DNA from: Acidobacteriota bacterium
GTDB taxonomy: Bacteria; Acidobacteriota; Vicinamibacteria; Vicinamibacterales; CAVVIG01
Length of the DNA stretch: 14,426 nt
Reading direction: 5' to 3'
Assembly: GCA_003223775.1 (NCBI GenBank)
Contig: QHWK01000214.1
Span: 1 to 14,426, forward strand
The number at the start of each line of letters is the position of its first letter. Positions within the stretch are counted from its first letter, which is position 1. The notes under the pieces were generated by a model. It saw nothing but the letters and a program-made list of their open reading frames with translations, was not told the DNA's origin and ran no database searches. The position numbers and the translations under genes were made by a program. Shown here one piece after another: positions 12,707-14,426 of this stretch.

Positions 12707-13747
12707 CTAGAAGATGCTCACTTTCATGTTCAGGTATCTCTTCGGCTCTTTTTTGATCTGTTCGAGCAGACCGCGGAACTCGGCGACCGCGCCATTCATG
12801 TTCTCATATAACTGCTTATCTTTCAGCAGGTGCCCCGCCGTTCCCTCGCCCTCGTTCAGTTTGGCGACGAGCTGATCGAACCGATCGGTCACCGAGTTGA
12901 GCCGGTTGAAGAGCGTCGCGTCGGTGATCAGCTTGCCCGCCGTGCCCTCGCCGCGATTGAGACGATCGGTGAGCTCCCGGAGACTCGTCGTCGCGCCGTC
13001 GAGCGACTGCGCGAACGAGTCGTCCTTCAGGAGGCGTCCGAGGCTGCCCTCGCCGGCGTTGATGCGGCGCGTCAGATCCTCGACGTTGCGCATCGACGCT
13101 TCCAGGCTGTCGGCCGCCGTCGGGTCCTTCAGCAGCTTGCCGAGCGTGCCGCGCCCCTGCTGCAGTTCGCGCGTGAGCGTCCCGGCCGTCGCGACGAACC
13201 GATTGAGCTCCGCGTACAGCTGATCGTCGGTCATCAGCTTGCCGACGGTCCCCTTGCCGTGCCGCACGTCGCCGATGAGGCCCGTCAACTGCTCGATGCC
13301 TTCGCCCGCCTGCGCCGTGATGTCGCCGAAGGACTGCACGGGCTTCCCCGTCGGCACGTACCCGTACTCGGGAATCGGCGTGCCCGACAGCGCGGGCGTG
13401 ATGTCGACGGCGCTCTCGCCGAGCAGCGACACCGAGCCGAGCTTCGCCACCGATCGATCGGTGATGCGGCTGCGCATGTCGTCGCGCACGTCGAAGGTGA
13501 CGTCCACCTGCGCGCCGGCGAAGACGACGCCCTTCACGCTGCCGACCTCGACGCCGGCGACGCGCACGGGCGAGCCCTTCGCGAGCCCGGCGACGTCGGC
13601 GAAGCGCGTCTTCAGCGAGTAGCGCTGCCACGCGAAGCCGCGCGTGCCGGTGAGCGCGAAGACCAGCGCGCCGGCGATGACCACGGCGACGATGATCAGG
13701 AAGCCGATCTTGAGTTCCGACACGGCGAGCGATCGTGTACGCGGCAT
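12707..13747 (-). CDS. mlaD: MlaD-family (MCE) phospholipid-transport protein with five 34-residue repeats
   Basis: A 346-residue protein from ATG 13747 with GAGGGG five bases upstream. One N-terminal membrane anchor (about 13-33) is followed by the MCE domain (about 38-118: YSLKTRFADVAGLAKGSPVRVAGVEVGSV, then SVSLLGESAVDITP). From 164 on there are five repeats beginning GKGT, GRGT, GEGS, GEGT and GEGT at 164, 198, 232, 266 and 300, an exact 34-residue period, each continuing as x-GKLL-x-D and an amphipathic helix. The C-terminus is KEPKRYLNMKVSIF, a usual ending of this family. MCE proteins form periplasmic hexamers that carry lipids between membranes with MlaE/MlaF. The gene starts nine bases after the stop of the ATPase gene, so the two are one operon. 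The precise pathway (retrograde Mla or another MCE transporter) is not settled by sequence. Confidence 0.92.
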   Translation of the reverse strand: MPRTRSLAVSELKIGFLIIVAVVIAGALVFALTGTRGFAWQRYSLKTRFADVAGLAKGSPVRVAGVEVGSVKGVVFAGAQVDVTFDVRDDMRSRITDRSVAKLGSVSLLGESAVDITPALSGTPIPEYGYVPTGKPVQSFGDITAQAGEGIEQLTGLIGDVRHGKGTVGKLMTDDQLYAELNRFVATAGTLTRELQQGRGTLGKLLKDPTAADSLEASMRNVEDLTRRINAGEGSLGRLLKDDSFAQSLDGATTSLRELTDRLNRGEGTAGKLITDATLFNRLNSVTDRFDQLVAKLNEGEGTAGHLLKDKQLYENMNGAVAEFRGLLEQIKKEPKRYLNMKVSIF

Positions 13748-13756
13748 AACAGCCCC

Positions 13757-14426
13757 TCAGGACAGAAAATCCACGATGTAAGGATCCTTCGACTGCCGCA
13801 GCGACGCGGCGTCGCCCTCGAAGACGATCATGCCCTCCCGCAGCATGATGAATTCGGTCTCGCGCTCCTTCTCCGGCGTCGCGGGCAGGATGTGCACGTG
13901 GCCCTGCGCGTCGCGTTGGGCCATGTGCGTCGCAACGTAGAACGCGTCGCGCAGCTGATGGGTGACGATGAGCGAGCTCACCTTCTCGAGATCCCGGAGC
14001 TTGATCATCTCGTCGTCCACCGTCGTCGCGGTGATCGGGTCGAGCCCCGTCGTCGCCTCGTCGTACAGCATGATGCTCGGCTTGAACGCCATCGCGCGCG
14101 CGATCGCGACGCGCCGCCGCTGCCCGCCCGAGAGCTCGGACGGCATCTTGTCGATGTGCTCGCTGAGACCGATGAATCCCAGGACTTCCTGCACGCGACG
14201 ATCCACGTCGTCGAGCGGCATGTCGGTTTCCTCGTACAGCTTGTAGCCGACGTTCTCGCGCACGGTGAGCGAATCGAAGAGCGCGCCCTCCTGGAAGATC
14301 ATGCCGAGATCGTTGCGCACCGCCATCAGCTGCCCCTCGGTGAGCTGATCGACGCGCTGCCCGTTCACCCAGACGACGCCGCCGTCGGCCTTGAGCAGGC
14401 CGACCATGATCTTGAGCGCCGTCGAT
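13757..14426 (-). CDS. mlaF: MlaF-like ABC transporter ATPase, N-terminus beyond the window
   Basis: The frame is open from the stop at 13757 to the window edge, and the codons upstream of the first in-window ATG (14407) read S-T-A-L-K-I, the end of a Walker A motif (GKST-type). The true start is therefore outside. Visible motifs, numbered from that ATG: Q loop MIFQEGALFDSLTVRENVGY (36-55), signature LSGGQRRRVAIARAMA (93-108), Walker B IMLYDEATTGLDP (112-124), H loop IVTHQ. Residues EGALFDSLTV are typical of the MlaF/Ttg2A branch. It should be the cytoplasmic ATPase driving lipid transport through an MlaE permease, probably encoded just outside the window, with the MlaD-like protein nine bases downstream as the periplasmic partner. 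The only core element not visible is the glycine part of Walker A. Confidence 0.92.
   Translation of the reverse strand, partial: STALKIMVGLLKADGGVVWVNGQRVDQLTEGQLMAVRNDLGMIFQEGALFDSLTVRENVGYKLYEETDMPLDDVDRRVQEVLGFIGLSEHIDKMPSELSGGQRRRVAIARAMAFKPSIMLYDEATTGLDPITATTVDDEMIKLRDLEKVSSLIVTHQLRDAFYVATHMAQRDAQGHVHILPATPEKERETEFIMLREGMIVFEGDAASLRQSKDPYIVDFLS

Overview
The window is high-GC DNA with tightly packed, mostly minus-strand genes and long antisense shadow ORFs. The gene content suggests a soil-type Acidobacteriota, possibly Vicinamibacteria: a TonB-dependent receptor with a carboxypeptidase-regulatory-like N-terminal domain, an MscL with a C-terminal zinc ribbon, an exported NHL-repeat protein, a repeat-rich MlaD and a KdpD-like-membrane-domain histidine kinase with a NarL-type regulator. 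This placement is inference from gene style; the window has no rRNA or other marker gene. I see no tRNA, rRNA, CRISPR array, transposase or phage gene.

Layout. 1-667 (-) is the N-terminal part of a flavodoxin-like NAD(P)H-dependent oxidoreductase, cut by the window edge. It is divergent from an exported alpha/beta hydrolase (729-1583, +). A secreted NHL-repeat protein (1605-2879, -) converges on the hydrolase and is preceded by a 47-residue single-span membrane protein (2916-3059, -). After a gene-free stretch comes a coupled pair (-): a stand-alone ChrB C-terminal-type domain (4306-4692) whose stop overlaps the start of an exported, internally duplicated DUF1259/LppY-LpqO protein (3392-4309). 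A short GC-rich repeat array (4789-4832) separates this pair from mscL (4856-5257, -) and a glyoxalase-fold ring-cleaving dioxygenase (5287-6240, -).

The central block looks regulatory. A NarL/FixJ response regulator (6298-6945, +) meets an 810-residue TonB-dependent receptor (6947-9379, -) tail to tail with one base between stop codons. A seven-copy 12-bp tandem repeat (9491-9574) lies between the receptor and a HisKA_3-type sensor kinase (9597-11045, -). The kinase and regulator belong to matching families and are the only two-component genes present, so they may be partners separated by the receptor gene.

The right end holds a gene-free region with a plus-strand promoter-like site (about 11046-11340), a secreted protein of unknown function (11341-11886, -), and a minus-strand cluster reading mlaF-like ATPase (cut by the window edge), mlaD-like MCE protein with five exact 34-residue repeats, YtxH-like protein and a coupled one-span helical protein. 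The mlaF-mlaD pair points to an ABC-type phospholipid transport system of the cell envelope; mlaE is expected just outside the window. I see no complete undescribed system. The most unusual items are the ChrB_C/DUF1259 pair, the 12-bp repeat array and the possible transcript in the 11.1-11.3 kb gap.
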